A stretch of DNA of 64,000 nucleotides, taken from the NCBI RefSeq assembly GCF_001591805.1, contig NZ_BCVP01000010.1, positions 124,001 through 188,000 of the forward strand, written 5' to 3'. A model generated the notes under the pieces. The model was not told where the DNA came from. It ran no database searches and worked only from the letters and a program-made list of their open reading frames with translations. Shown piece after piece: positions 26,128-35,036 of this stretch. Both the position numbers and the translations under genes were made by a program. This DNA comes from Neobacillus novalis NBRC 102450. GTDB lineage: Bacteria > Bacillota > Bacilli > Bacillales > Cytobacillaceae. Numbering within the stretch: position 1 is the stretch's first letter; each line of letters starts with the position of its first letter.

Positions 26128-26904
26128 TTATGACCCTAATATCTGGAGAATGTGTTCAAACGACTGAACCATGACATTGACAAGTCTGCCTAATACATAA
26201 AAAAAGGCCGGCAGAGTTATGTATATCACGATATAATGCATCATCATTTTCACCGGTATCCCAATGACAAACAGATTCATTTGCGGAGCTGTTTTCGCTA
26301 GAATTCCTAAGGCGATATCGACTAAAAAGATGGAACCCAACATCGGTGCCGCAATTAAAAAAGCAAGCCAAAACATGTTTTTGATTGAATCTAAGGCAAG
26401 AATAACCAAATTACTAGAGGCATCACTAGGGAGCCACGAATCAATCGGAATCCATTGAAAGCTGGCCATGACCCCTTGAATGAGGATGTGATGACCATTG
26501 ATGGATAGAAAAAAGACAATCGTGAGAATGTAATAAAAGCGGCCGGTGATTGGTTCCTGAATGCTCGATTGCGGATTAAACATTGAAGCCATCGCAAACC
26601 CGCTTTGCAAATCAATAAAACTGCCAGCCAGTTCAACAGCATAAAACAAAATCGCCGCAAAAAACCCCATACTGAGCCCGACAATGACTTCCTTCATTAT
26701 TAACAAAAGATAGTTTGAATTGAGCTCCAGTCCCTGTGGTACTTCCATTAAGCCGACAACAAGGATGGAAATAAAAAAGGCACTTCCCCACTTAAACGGG
26801 GCCGGAATTTGCCGCTCCATCCATAAGGGGGCGGAAACAAAAAAGCTGGTCAGCCGCACAAATACAAGCAGAAATAACGGTATATAATCTAAATTTGGCA
26901 TCAT
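26128..26904 (-). CDS. fliR: Flagellar type III export membrane protein FliR
   Basis: A 258-residue export-gate subunit with about six hydrophobic segments. Conserved pieces are the early FLLVFVRLTSFF, GLSMGFFAAILFYAVELAGSFIDLQSGFAMASMFNP and the closing Gly/Pro helix region. It assembles with FliP and FliQ into the export pore. Lies one base after fliQ, 13 bases before flhB, in the conserved fliP-fliQ-fliR-flhB-flhA order. Confidence 0.95.
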   Translation of the reverse strand: MMPNLDYIPLFLLVFVRLTSFFVSAPLWMERQIPAPFKWGSAFFISILVVGLMEVPQGLELNSNYLLLIMKEVIVGLSMGFFAAILFYAVELAGSFIDLQSGFAMASMFNPQSSIQEPITGRFYYILTIVFFLSINGHHILIQGVMASFQWIPIDSWLPSDASSNLVILALDSIKNMFWLAFLIAAPMLGSIFLVDIALGILAKTAPQMNLFVIGIPVKMMMHYIVIYITLPAFFYVLGRLVNVMVQSFEHILQILGS

Positions 26905-26905
26905 C

Positions 26906-27178
26906 TTATCCTATGAAACTCGAAAGATTAGCCAAAATATTCCGCGTAAAATCGACTAGATGGGTGAGCATCCATGGACCGAATACCAATAATCCCAAGA
27001 AGACAGCAATAATTTTTGGCGCAAACGACAGTGTCTGTTCTTGAATTTGCGTAACCGTCTGGATAATACTGACAATCAATCCCACAACTAAGGCGATCCC
27101 CAAAATCGGGGCTACAACCATTAAGGTGAGAAAAATTGAATTTTGGCCCAGTCCCATAATACTCTCAGATGTCATCAC
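26906..27178 (-). CDS. fliQ: Flagellar type III export membrane protein FliQ
   Basis: A 90-residue protein with two membrane helices and the family motif ALVVGLIVSIIQTVTQIQEQTLSFAPK split by the turn after QTVTQ. Forms the outer part of the FliPQR export gate. Ribosome site GGAAG before the ATG; compact spacing with fliP and fliR. Confidence 0.95.
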   Translation of the reverse strand: MMTSESIMGLGQNSIFLTLMVVAPILGIALVVGLIVSIIQTVTQIQEQTLSFAPKIIAVFLGLLVFGPWMLTHLVDFTRNILANLSSFIG

Positions 27179-27189
27179 AACACACTTCC

Positions 27190-27927
27190 TTATTTAAAGC
27201 TGACAAACAACGATTGTACGACTAAATGCCAGCCATCAACCAAGATAAATAACAGAATTTTAAACGGCAATGAAATCAAGGAAGGCGGGACCATCATCAT
27301 CCCCATCGCCATCAGGATACTTGCCACAATCATATCGATAATCACAAACGGAATAAAAATCAGGAAGCCCATTTGAAACGCTGTTTTCAGCTCACTAATC
27401 GCAAAAGCCGGGACAAGGGTAGTCAATGGGATATCGTCGATGCTGTTGATATTTTTCTTCTGACTGTAATCCAAAAATAGCTTTAAATCACTTTCACGCG
27501 TTTGCTTGGCCATAAATTCTTTCATCGGGGCAGTTGCTTTATCCATCGCCGCATTCTGGCTGATTTCACCTTTAAAAAACGGCTGCAGTGCCTGATTATT
27601 AACCTGTTGCAGCGTTGGACCCATGACAAAAAAAGTAAGCAATAGACTGATCCCCATGATGACTTGGTTCGGCGGCATTTGCTGCGTTCCAAGCGAATTC
27701 CGGACAAACGAGAGGACAATCGCAATTCGCGTAAACGAAGTCATTAATAAGAGAATGCTCGGAGCAACCGATAAAACGGTTAACAGCAGGATGAGCTTCA
27801 CGGTCATCGATGTATCATCGCCCGACCCGCCAAAGTTAAGCTGCAGTCCCGTATCAGCTGGGGCCGCGAGAGCATTCATGGCAAAAAGAAAAAATACTAA
27901 AGGTGTCAGGAGGAATACTTTTCTCAC
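27190..27927 (-). CDS. fliP: Flagellar type III export membrane protein FliP
   Basis: A 245-residue export-gate core subunit. It has a cleavable signal peptide (residues 1-21, ending ALA), the first conserved block SFTRIAIVLSFVRNSLG, the periplasmic-type loop, and the second block PAFAISELKTAFQMGF with the MMMVPPSLISLPFK helix-turn. Full length. It follows fliO by 16 bases. Confidence 0.96.
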   Translation of the reverse strand: MRKVFLLTPLVFFLFAMNALAAPADTGLQLNFGGSGDDTSMTVKLILLLTVLSVAPSILLLMTSFTRIAIVLSFVRNSLGTQQMPPNQVIMGISLLLTFFVMGPTLQQVNNQALQPFFKGEISQNAAMDKATAPMKEFMAKQTRESDLKLFLDYSQKKNINSIDDIPLTTLVPAFAISELKTAFQMGFLIFIPFVIIDMIVASILMAMGMMMVPPSLISLPFKILLFILVDGWHLVVQSLFVSFK

Positions 27928-27943
27928 GATCCATCTCCCCCTT

Positions 27944-28576
27944 TCATGAGCGGTCTTGATTGTGGGCCTGGTTAGATTGGACGTCCTTTAGCTGCTCGAT
28001 GAATTGGGCATTCCATTTTTCCTCTTTAGTTTTTCGGGTAAAAAAGTCACGATTCCACTTCCACTTCAACTTCCATTTCCCCTTCCACCTATCGGAAATA
28101 TCCACAGGCGTCACAGCAACTGATTCTAACAGTTTCGTTTGCTCCTCCCCAGGAGGAATCGTGCGGATGACATTAATACTTTCACCGACACCAAGAATAT
28201 ATAAGGTATCGCCAATCATCAGGAGCTGAACGGAACGATTATTGCCAAACGGATGCCCGCCAATCGCATGAAAGGCACCCCCTGATCCGAGGAGTTTCGT
28301 CTTCCGTGAAATAAATCGTAACACGAGATAGATTAAGGCAATGATTAACAGAAACGACCCAATAAACTGCAGCGCATAAAGCCCGGTAGAGGCGGCAGAA
28401 GTATCAGGTTTAGCCGGGGGAAGGTTTTTTTCTTGCTGTGAGTTTTTTTTGTATTGATCGTAAACCGACTTTTCACTCGCATATGCCGTTTGTAAAGGCA
28501 AATGAACAAGAAGCAAAATAGCAGTTAACATCACAATCCCTTTTTTCAGATGATGCACAAACCTTTCCCCTTTCAC
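27944..28576 (-). CDS. fliO: Flagellar biosynthesis protein FliO (FliZ-like)
   Basis: A 210-residue protein of the FliO group, a helper for FliP assembly. It has a signal-peptide-like segment (residues ~12-33), a second membrane helix (~66-88, LQFIGSFLLIIALIYLVLRF) and a basic cytoplasmic domain containing the FliO-type strand VQLLMIGDTLYILGVGESI. Sequence similarity in this family is low, so position before fliP adds weight. The GTG start at 28576 overlaps the fliN-like stop (GTGA); a GTG at 28558 behind AAAGGGG is an alternative. Confidence 0.85.
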   Translation of the reverse strand: MKGERFVHHLKKGIVMLTAILLLVHLPLQTAYASEKSVYDQYKKNSQQEKNLPPAKPDTSAASTGLYALQFIGSFLLIIALIYLVLRFISRKTKLLGSGGAFHAIGGHPFGNNRSVQLLMIGDTLYILGVGESINVIRTIPPGEEQTKLLESVAVTPVDISDRWKGKWKLKWKWNRDFFTRKTKEEKWNAQFIEQLKDVQSNQAHNQDRS

Positions 28577-28920
28577 TTTAGATTCTTTTCCCGTTCCTGC
28601 TTTGAGACAATTTCCGCTATCCTGACAGAAAGCTTATCCTCAATGACAACGAGTTCACCAGCAGCCATCGACATGTTGTTGACCAATACATCAATTTGCT
28701 GACCCGCGAGCTTGTCCAATCGAAGCACAGACCCTGTTTGCAGTTCAAGAATTTCACGGACTTTTTTCTTCGTTCTCCCAAGTTCAAATGATACTTGAAC
28801 GGAGACATCGGTTAGTAAGGTTAGTTGTTTTTTTTCTGGAGCAATGTCCGGCTGTTCGATGATGGGCGAAAACTGCACCGATTGGATCGCACCATACGAT
28901 TCGCTTCTTCTTTCCTTCAC
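28573..28920 (-). CDS. Second FliN-type flagellar switch protein
   Basis: A 115-residue protein made of a short N-terminal stretch and one SpoA (FliN C-terminal) domain. The family core is present: [38 protein letters not shown] and VVIEDKLSVRIAEIV. It is a paralogue of the FliN at 36377-36751 but lacks that protein's N-terminal [10 protein letters not shown] motif. It occupies the place before fliO where B. subtilis has fliY-cheY. It may share the C-ring with the first FliN as a mixed FliN ring, or replace a FliY half; this is inference. Confidence 0.85.
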   Translation of the reverse strand: MKERRSESYGAIQSVQFSPIIEQPDIAPEKKQLTLLTDVSVQVSFELGRTKKKVREILELQTGSVLRLDKLAGQQIDVLVNNMSMAAGELVVIEDKLSVRIAEIVSKQEREKNLK

Positions 28921-28942
28921 GCTGCAATGCCCCTTTACTTAT

Positions 28943-29380
28943 TTAATGGGAAAACCGCTGATGAAAATGACGGATGACGGCAAGTTCATCGAGCTGGTCT
29001 TGTTCGACTTTTTTCTCTTTTTGCAGAAAGGCATCAAAAGATTTATCACGGAGAAAATTCCACATCCGTTCATCCTTATGCTTTTCCATATATTTCTCCT
29101 GCTTAACCCGCAGTTCTTCATCGATTTTGCTCAGTACTTCTTTTGCCTGAGCAATTTTTTTGATTAAGAGATTCAGATAATGCGATTGCTGCTGCATTTC
29201 CACGACCGATGTCATCCCATTGGAACGATTGATTTGTTCATCCTGTTCCTCCAGCAAACCATGAATCTCTTCTTTCAATTGATCCTTCTTCTTAACCAAA
29301 CTGCCATATTCGGAAAAAGCCTGCTCTTTTTCCTTTTCTTTAAGGGACAGGATATGTTCGTATGGAAACCGAAAAGTCAT
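28943..29380 (-). CDS. fliJ: Flagellar export chaperone/stalk protein FliJ
   Basis: A 145-residue, highly charged protein predicted to be two long antiparallel coiled-coil helices, as in FliJ, which links the FliI ATPase ring to FlhA. Begins TFRFPYEHILSLKEKEKEQA, a standard FliJ opening. Its start overlaps the fliI stop by four bases. Identity rests on length, coiled-coil pattern and position between fliI and the export genes. Confidence 0.88.
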   Translation of the reverse strand: MTFRFPYEHILSLKEKEKEQAFSEYGSLVKKKDQLKEEIHGLLEEQDEQINRSNGMTSVVEMQQQSHYLNLLIKKIAQAKEVLSKIDEELRVKQEKYMEKHKDERMWNFLRDKSFDAFLQKEKKVEQDQLDELAVIRHFHQRFSH

Positions 29381-30702
29381 CTGCTGCTCACTCCGAATCG
29401 TGATTGTAATTGTTCAATCGTCGTTTGAATGGACGGGGCTTCGGTTGTGCTTTGTTTTCGAAACTGATCAATCCAGCCCTTGGCCTCAATTGCCTCGTCA
29501 ATTTCCCGGTCCGTACCCCGTTTATAAGCACCGATTTGAATCAAACCCTCCGCTTTTTGGTAGACACTCGTATGCTGCTTCAATCTTTCTGCTGCCTGTA
29601 GATGATCATTCGGGACGATATCCTTCATCACACGGCTGACACTCGCTAAAATATCAATCGCCGGATAAACTCCTTTATGTGCAAGCCGGCGGTCTAAGAC
29701 AATATGTCCATCCAAGATGCCTCTGACCGTGTCGGCCACCGGTTCATTCATATCGTCACCATCGACAAGCACCGTATAAAAGGCGGTAATACTGCCATGT
29801 TCATTCGTTCCCGCCCGCTCCAGTAACCGGGGCAGCATCGCAAATACAGACGGGGTATAGCCTTTCGTCGCCGGTGGTTCGCCAATCGCTAAGCCAATTT
29901 CCCGTTGCGCCATCGCAATCCTCGTGACAGAATCCATCATTAGATTCACGTTCATTCCCTGGTCACGGAAAAATTCTGCAATCGCCGTCGTAATCATGGC
30001 TCCTTTAATCCGAATCAGGGCCGGCTGGTCAGAGGTCGCGACAATTACGACGGATTTCTTCAGCCCTTCTTCGCCTAAATCCCGTTCAATAAAATCAAGC
30101 ACTTCTCTGCCCCGTTCACCGATAAGGCCAATGACATTCACATCTGCCTCCGTATTGCGGGCAATCATACCAAGCAGGGTGCTTTTTCCGACGCCGCTCC
30201 CGGCGAACACACCAACACGCTGCCCTTTTCCAACCGTCAGCAATCCATCAATCGTCCGAACGCCGACACTTAACGGTTCAGTAATCCGTGGCCGCAGCAA
30301 TGGATTGGGAGGAAGATTATCAGCCTTCACCTCAAGGAGACCGACTGGAAGATGACTGCCATCTAAGGGATTACCTAAGCCGTCTAACACCTTTCCTAAC
30401 AGGTCTGTCCCGACCTTCGCTGTTAATGGCCGGCCCGTTGACACCACATCACAGCCCGGTCCAATCGAATGAAGCTCCCCGAGCGGCATAAGCAGTACCT
30501 TATTATTACGGAAGCCAACCACCTCCGCCTTGATCGGTTTTTGCTGCTGGCTGGATAAAATATGACAAATGTCTCCCAATTTCACATCAGGACCCTGTGA
30601 TTCCACTGTCAGGCCAATCACCTGTGTCACTTTGCCATTCATCTTAATCGGATTCACCGTTTCCAGGACATCTAAATAGGCTTGAAGATTCCATTTACTC
30701 AC
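29377..30702 (-). CDS. fliI: Flagellum-specific export ATPase FliI
   Basis: A 441-residue ATPase of the F1-beta fold that unfolds and feeds export substrates. Walker A is GVFAGSGVGKSTLLGM (residues ~160-175), Walker B is NVNLMMDSVTRIAMAQRE, and the DELSEED-equivalent C-terminal region is present. The type III hallmark GLIGERGREVLDFIE is clear. Overlaps fliH by eight bases upstream and fliJ by four downstream. Confidence 0.97.
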   Translation of the reverse strand: MSKWNLQAYLDVLETVNPIKMNGKVTQVIGLTVESQGPDVKLGDICHILSSQQQKPIKAEVVGFRNNKVLLMPLGELHSIGPGCDVVSTGRPLTAKVGTDLLGKVLDGLGNPLDGSHLPVGLLEVKADNLPPNPLLRPRITEPLSVGVRTIDGLLTVGKGQRVGVFAGSGVGKSTLLGMIARNTEADVNVIGLIGERGREVLDFIERDLGEEGLKKSVVIVATSDQPALIRIKGAMITTAIAEFFRDQGMNVNLMMDSVTRIAMAQREIGLAIGEPPATKGYTPSVFAMLPRLLERAGTNEHGSITAFYTVLVDGDDMNEPVADTVRGILDGHIVLDRRLAHKGVYPAIDILASVSRVMKDIVPNDHLQAAERLKQHTSVYQKAEGLIQIGAYKRGTDREIDEAIEAKGWIDQFRKQSTTEAPSIQTTIEQLQSRFGVSSR

Positions 30703-31447
30703 TTGTCTCTAGCTCCTGCTGATAGGTTAGTAATGCTTTTTTGATTTCACTTAATTGAACATCGATTCTGGCATCGACACTTCCGGAAGAGGTATGAATC
30801 ATACATCCTCCCTGCTGCACTGAATAGTCGGGCACAATTTTTATCTCAATTTTCCCATTTACGACCGATAACAATTGCTCACGCTGCTTTTGGACTAAGG
30901 AGAAGTCCGATGGAGCAACACTAATCGTTAAGGAAGTGGTTTCGTAAACGGATGACAGCGACTGTTTGATCATCGGCAGCAATGCCTCTTGGTTCAGTTG
31001 TAATTCCTGTTGTAGAACTTTCTTGGCAATCTCGACGCTCAACGCAATCACAAACGGCTCGGCCTCTTGAATGACGGCTTGTTTTTCTTGAAAGGCTTGT
31101 TCTAAAATAGCGCTTGCGTGCTCAATCAACTCGCGATATTGAAGGTTTGCGTGTTCCTTCCCCTCGTCAAAACCGTTTTGATAGCCTTCCTGATAGCCGC
31201 GCTTTTTTTCCTCTTCAAGCAGGAGAAGGAACTGCGCTTGCTCCTTATTTTTCCATTCCGCTAATTCCGCAGCGATTTGCGCCTTTTGCTCAGCTAGCTC
31301 TATTTCAACCTGTTCACCCAGCAATTGATCAGGCTCGGGGGCAGCTTCCGTTTGTTCCTCCGTAAATTGTGGATGATTTGGCAGTGTAATTAGTTTCTGT
31401 CCCTCTTTTTTGACAACATGCAGCGATTTAACAATCTTAGATGACAA
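30695..31447 (-). CDS. fliH: Flagellar assembly protein FliH (FliI regulator)
   Basis: A 250-residue acidic protein with a Glu/Gln-rich coiled coil (residues ~40-140) including GYQEGYQNGFDEGKEHA, the G-x3-G-like glycine repeat of FliH, and a C-terminal domain that binds FliI (YSVQQGGCMIHTSSGSVDA). The TTG start at 31447 overlaps the 3' end of fliG by 11 bases and follows GAAGAGGAAGAGGA. Holds FliI as a heterotrimer. Confidence 0.92.
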   Translation of the reverse strand: MSSKIVKSLHVVKKEGQKLITLPNHPQFTEEQTEAAPEPDQLLGEQVEIELAEQKAQIAAELAEWKNKEQAQFLLLLEEEKKRGYQEGYQNGFDEGKEHANLQYRELIEHASAILEQAFQEKQAVIQEAEPFVIALSVEIAKKVLQQELQLNQEALLPMIKQSLSSVYETTSLTISVAPSDFSLVQKQREQLLSVVNGKIEIKIVPDYSVQQGGCMIHTSSGSVDARIDVQLSEIKKALLTYQQELETSE

Positions 31448-32480
31448 GGTCCTCTTCCTCTTCCATAATCTCTTCTACTTGTTCCTGCGCCGGTTGATTT
31501 CGAGAAATAATGATGACACCATCGTATTCTAATTTCCTAACGATGCTGACGATTCTGCTTTGCGCCTCTTCCATCTCTTTCTGACGTACCGGTTCATTAG
31601 TAGCTAATTCTTCCTCAAGACCTTCTAGGCGGCGTTTGGAAATATTAGCGAAGATGGCATTTTTAACCGCTTCACTGGCACTGCGTAAGGCAAGCGGGAG
31701 GTCTTGATTGGTAACATCCATCAAAATCCGCTGAATGGAGCGATTATCTAGAAGGCTCAGATCCTCAAACACAAACATCCGTTGTTTGATTTCGTTGGCA
31801 AGCTCTGGGTCCTTATCTTCTAATGTTTCAAGAATATTCTTCTCCGTTGGGCGGTCAACACTGCTGAGAATATTGACAATTGAATCAATCCCGTTTTGCC
31901 CGTTCGAGTCATTTGTTCCTGCCATTGACAACTTTTCAACTAATGCCTGTTCCACCTGGCGGACAATCTCCGGAGAGGTGGTGCCCATCAAGGCAATCCG
32001 TTTTGAGATTTCAAACTGGCGCTCCGGCGAAATTAACGAAAGCACAGCGGCTGCTTGGTCCGATTGAAGGTAAGACAAGACGAGTGCAATCGTTTGAGCA
32101 TTTTCTGTTTGCAATAAGTGAACGATTCTTTTCGGCTCCACCTCAGCAAGAAATTCAAATGGCTTCTCATCGGGGTGTTTGACCTCATCGATTCGATTCA
32201 TAAAGCTTGCTGCCTTTTCCTCACCAAAGGTGCGAAGCAGTAATTCTTTGGCCACGTCTGCGCCGCCGTAAGAAACGACCCGCGAAGCGACAACAATATC
32301 ATGAAATTCCTTTAAAATTTTCTCGGATACTTCTGGTGGAACCTTGCGTAAATTTGAAATTTCAGTTGTAATACTCTCAATCTCTTTTTCTTCCATATGC
32401 TTCATGACTTGTACGGTTACATCCGGACCTAAGGAAAGCAGTAAGATGGCTGCCTTCTGTATGTTTGTATAGTTTTCCAT
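31437..32480 (-). CDS. fliG: Flagellar motor switch protein FliG
   Basis: A 347-residue torque-ring protein, slightly longer than the usual ~335 because of an acidic tail (EEIMEEEEDLVI). The N-terminal FliF-binding domain (KAAILLLSLGPDVT), the middle domain with its EHPQ-like region (NAQTIALVLSYLQ) and the C-terminal stator-facing helix with charged residues (LLDNRSIQRILMDV, then the KRRLEGLEEEL helix) are all intact. It should therefore engage MotA normally. Confidence 0.96.
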   Translation of the reverse strand: MENYTNIQKAAILLLSLGPDVTVQVMKHMEEKEIESITTEISNLRKVPPEVSEKILKEFHDIVVASRVVSYGGADVAKELLLRTFGEEKAASFMNRIDEVKHPDEKPFEFLAEVEPKRIVHLLQTENAQTIALVLSYLQSDQAAAVLSLISPERQFEISKRIALMGTTSPEIVRQVEQALVEKLSMAGTNDSNGQNGIDSIVNILSSVDRPTEKNILETLEDKDPELANEIKQRMFVFEDLSLLDNRSIQRILMDVTNQDLPLALRSASEAVKNAIFANISKRRLEGLEEELATNEPVRQKEMEEAQSRIVSIVRKLEYDGVIIISRNQPAQEQVEEIMEEEEDLVI

Positions 32481-32498
32481 CTTAGTGCATCCCTCCTC

Positions 32499-34091
32499 TT
32501 ATTCCTTCATCCAATTTCTAAGCAAACCAACAAATTCGCCTGGATGCTCTTTTGCCATTTGTTCGATTTGCTGTTTAAGGGCTACTTTTTCCTCTTCTTT
32601 ATCGACAGCGGTTCTAATCATTTGCGGCTCAAACATTGGGAACACTTCATCTTCTAGTTCCTCGGGCTTTTTCCTGCGAAAAATAAGGAACAATATAAGG
32701 AGAATGAGCAATGCTCCTGCACCAATTAAGCTGTAAAGCAGCCACTTAGGGAGTGTGCTTGCCGTTACGGATTCACTCGCCGGCACTTTATTTCCACTAA
32801 ATTCCCTTGGGAAGACGGTAATCCGTGAGCCCAGATTCTGATCGGTTACATTCGGGTTATCGCTGAGCGCCGTTCTGACCACATTCGAAAGGATTTGCTG
32901 AATATTATCTTTCGTATCCTTTGTTAATGACCCAGGATTCTTCGGATCAGGCGGTTCGACGCCGACATTAATGGTCATGTCCTCGATTTTATACGGACTT
33001 TGCACAATCTCCTTGGAAATGCGATTCACTTCATAATTCACACGGCTTTCGATATCGTCCGACTTATTTTCTTGGGCCCCATTAGTTCCAGTCCCAGCAT
33101 AACCAGGGGTGTCGGATTCCCCGGTGCCGCTTACAGCACCTGAACTATCCTTCCCGCTGTAGGTTTTTTGGATTTTTTCGGCACTGATCGCGATGCCTTC
33201 GTTTGTTTCTTTATTGACAGGCTCAACGAGATCTTCCTTTGTTTTTACCTGGTCAAAATTTAAGCGAACATAGGCTTGTACGAATACTTTATTCTGGCCG
33301 ATAATCGTTCCTAACATTTGCTGGAGGTTTTTTTGGATATCTGTTTCGACATCCTTTTGAATCTTCCGCTGATCCTCATACGTCCCGGTTGTGCCTGCAT
33401 TTTCCTGGGATAGATTGTCCAGACCATTCCCGTATTGGTCGGTCATGATGATATTATCTTTAGGCAAATTAGGAATACTCTTCGATACTAAATGATATAA
33501 GGTTTGAACCTGCTTCGGTTCCAGTTCATAGCCAGGCTGAAGGGTGATAACGACTGAAGCCGAGGCCTTTTCTTTTTCGTTCGGTTTAATAAATAAGGTT
33601 TCCTTAGGAGTCGAGATTACGACCTGTGCGCTCTTTACCCCATTTACATGTGACAGTAAATTGGCTACTTGTCCCTGCAGCGCTTCTCGCTCCATCGCGT
33701 CCAGCTGCCGGTCCGTCGCCCCGAACTGCATGTTTTTTGCCATCTCGGAAAAACTGATCGAGCCTGTTTTCGGCAGCCCTTTGGCCGCCAGTGACACGAG
33801 TAAATTCGAAGCATCTTTTTCAGGAACTAAAATGGTGGTCCCGTTATTACCCAACTGATATTGCGTAAACCCTTGCCGATCAAGTTCCGCCTTAATATCA
33901 CCAATTTCCTGCTGGCTCATCTCATTAGTGTAGAGCGGCACAAGGTTGGGTTTGGAGACAAAGTAAATGGTGAGCGACAATACTAAGACAATAAAAATAA
34001 ACAGTCCAATGGACAGCAGTTTATTTTTAGAGCTAACCGATTTCCAATACTCACTGATTTTCCCACTAAATTCTCGTATCTGTTGATTCAT
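32499..34091 (-). CDS. fliF: Flagellar MS-ring protein FliF
   Basis: A 530-residue basal body protein. Membrane helices lie at residues ~25-47 and ~447-470; between them are the YscJ/FliF ring-building domains with KAEALQ-type segments (DRQLDAMEREALQGQVANLL). The C-terminal cytoplasmic tail that binds FliG (KKPEELEDEVF... RNWMKE) is present. An intergenic repeat separates it from fliE upstream. Confidence 0.96.
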   Translation of the reverse strand: MNQQIREFSGKISEYWKSVSSKNKLLSIGLFIFIVLVLSLTIYFVSKPNLVPLYTNEMSQQEIGDIKAELDRQGFTQYQLGNNGTTILVPEKDASNLLVSLAAKGLPKTGSISFSEMAKNMQFGATDRQLDAMEREALQGQVANLLSHVNGVKSAQVVISTPKETLFIKPNEKEKASASVVITLQPGYELEPKQVQTLYHLVSKSIPNLPKDNIIMTDQYGNGLDNLSQENAGTTGTYEDQRKIQKDVETDIQKNLQQMLGTIIGQNKVFVQAYVRLNFDQVKTKEDLVEPVNKETNEGIAISAEKIQKTYSGKDSSGAVSGTGESDTPGYAGTGTNGAQENKSDDIESRVNYEVNRISKEIVQSPYKIEDMTINVGVEPPDPKNPGSLTKDTKDNIQQILSNVVRTALSDNPNVTDQNLGSRITVFPREFSGNKVPASESVTASTLPKWLLYSLIGAGALLILLILFLIFRRKKPEELEDEVFPMFEPQMIRTAVDKEEEKVALKQQIEQMAKEHPGEFVGLLRNWMKE

Positions 34092-34117
34092 GATTTCTCC
34101 ACTTTTTCTTTAAAAAA

Positions 34118-34295
34118 TAAACGGGCGCTTCCGCTTTTAGACTTGTCTAGCTCCAGCGCCCAGCGACTAGTGGACTTCGCTCTTCTCCCTACGATAAGTC
34201 AACATCGAATCGCTCCGCTCTTCGTGTTTCCTTTATCTCAGTCGAAGCGCTCCAGTCCATACGTCGCTAAACGGGCGCTTCCGCTTTTAGACTTG
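34118..34295. repeat. Mosaic intergenic repeat element, long form (fliE-fliF junction)
   Basis: A 178-base element bounded by a 28-bp direct repeat (34118-34145 and 34268-34295, containing AACGGGCGCTTCCGCTTTTAG). Its inner part at 34145-34181 (starting GTCTAGCTCCAGCGCCC) recurs at 35936-35972 with one mismatch. GGGCGCT and AGCGCCC arms can pair into a stem. The right end runs into fliE and supplies its last codons and stop. No transposase; it looks like a REP/MITE-type non-autonomous repeat. Confidence 0.75.
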
Positions 34296-34577
34296 CATTC
34301 TCATTATTTCTTGATAAGCTTCTACTGCTTTATCACGTATTTGTGTGGTTAGTTGCACGGCGATGCTTGCTTTTTGGGCTGCAATTGTGACATCGTGCAA
34401 ATTGATATCTTCACCTTTTGCCAAGGAAATCGATTTGGTTTCAAAATCTTTTACAGCATTGTCTGTCTGTTGAATATATTGATTTAACATCGATTCAAAC
34501 GATGATGTGCCTTCGGTCTTTTGCGGTTTATTTAACGATAATAAACTGCTTGTTGGATCGATTCCTGTAATTTTCAT
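34287..34577 (-). CDS. fliE: Flagellar hook-basal body protein FliE
   Basis: A 96-residue rod adaptor joining the MS ring to the proximal rod. The conserved C-terminal half (DINLHDVTIAAQKASIAVQL, then EAYQEIMRMQV) is intact. ATG 34577 is used; a GTG one codon upstream is equally compatible with the AAGGGG ribosome site. The stop codon and last residues lie within a repeat element that also occurs elsewhere in the operon, yet the family's usual ending (MRMQ plus one hydrophobic residue) is kept. Confidence 0.94.
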   Translation of the reverse strand: MKITGIDPTSSLLSLNKPQKTEGTSSFESMLNQYIQQTDNAVKDFETKSISLAKGEDINLHDVTIAAQKASIAVQLTTQIRDKAVEAYQEIMRMQV

Positions 34578-34591
34578 CACAATTTTGCCCC

Positions 34592-35032
34592 TTATTTACC
34601 AATTTCTAATGCTTTTTGCAGCATCGTTTTTCCGGCATTAAAGGCCGTTATATTTGCCTCATAGGCCCGGGAGGTCGCCATTAAATCAACCATTTCCTTT
34701 GTCACATCGACATTCGGCATCATCACATAGCCCTGCCCGTCACTGTCCGGGTTGGATGGGTCATAAACAGCTTTAAAGGGCGTCTGATCCGCAACAATTT
34801 TATTGACACGGACTCCTGTGGGATTTAATTCCTGCTTTAAATAGGAGTCGAAAGTGGACGGCGTGCCCGCAGCAAGTTCAACCATTTTTCTACGGTAAGG
34901 AACCCATTTGCCATTCACGAACTCTCCCCTTGTCGTATTGGCATTGGCAATATTAGCGGAAACGACATCTAATTTAAGGCGCTGGGCCGTTAAGGCCGAG
35001 CCGTTAATTGAAAGAGATTGGAAGATCGACAT
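34592..35032 (-). CDS. flgC: Flagellar basal-body rod protein FlgC
   Basis: A 146-residue proximal rod protein. The N-terminal rod signature (SIFQSLSINGSALTAQRLKL, ANIANANTTRGE) and the C-terminal VDLMATSRAYEANITAFNAGK helix pair are both standard. Full length. Lies four bases after flgB and 14 before fliE, in the flgB-flgC-fliE order universal in Firmicutes. Confidence 0.96.
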   Translation of the reverse strand: MSIFQSLSINGSALTAQRLKLDVVSANIANANTTRGEFVNGKWVPYRRKMVELAAGTPSTFDSYLKQELNPTGVRVNKIVADQTPFKAVYDPSNPDSDGQGYVMMPNVDVTKEMVDLMATSRAYEANITAFNAGKTMLQKALEIGK

Positions 35033-35036
35033 TTAT

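Noticed and set aside
29924..30355. A 143-codon frame antisense to fliI, and similar long antisense frames in flhA, fliG, fliM and flgK
   Set aside because: All lie opposite strong, motif-bearing flagellar genes and show no domains; typical shadow frames.
34118..34295. Insertion sequence remnant between fliF and fliE
   Set aside because: No transposase fragment or long terminal inverted repeats; better described as a short non-autonomous intergenic repeat.
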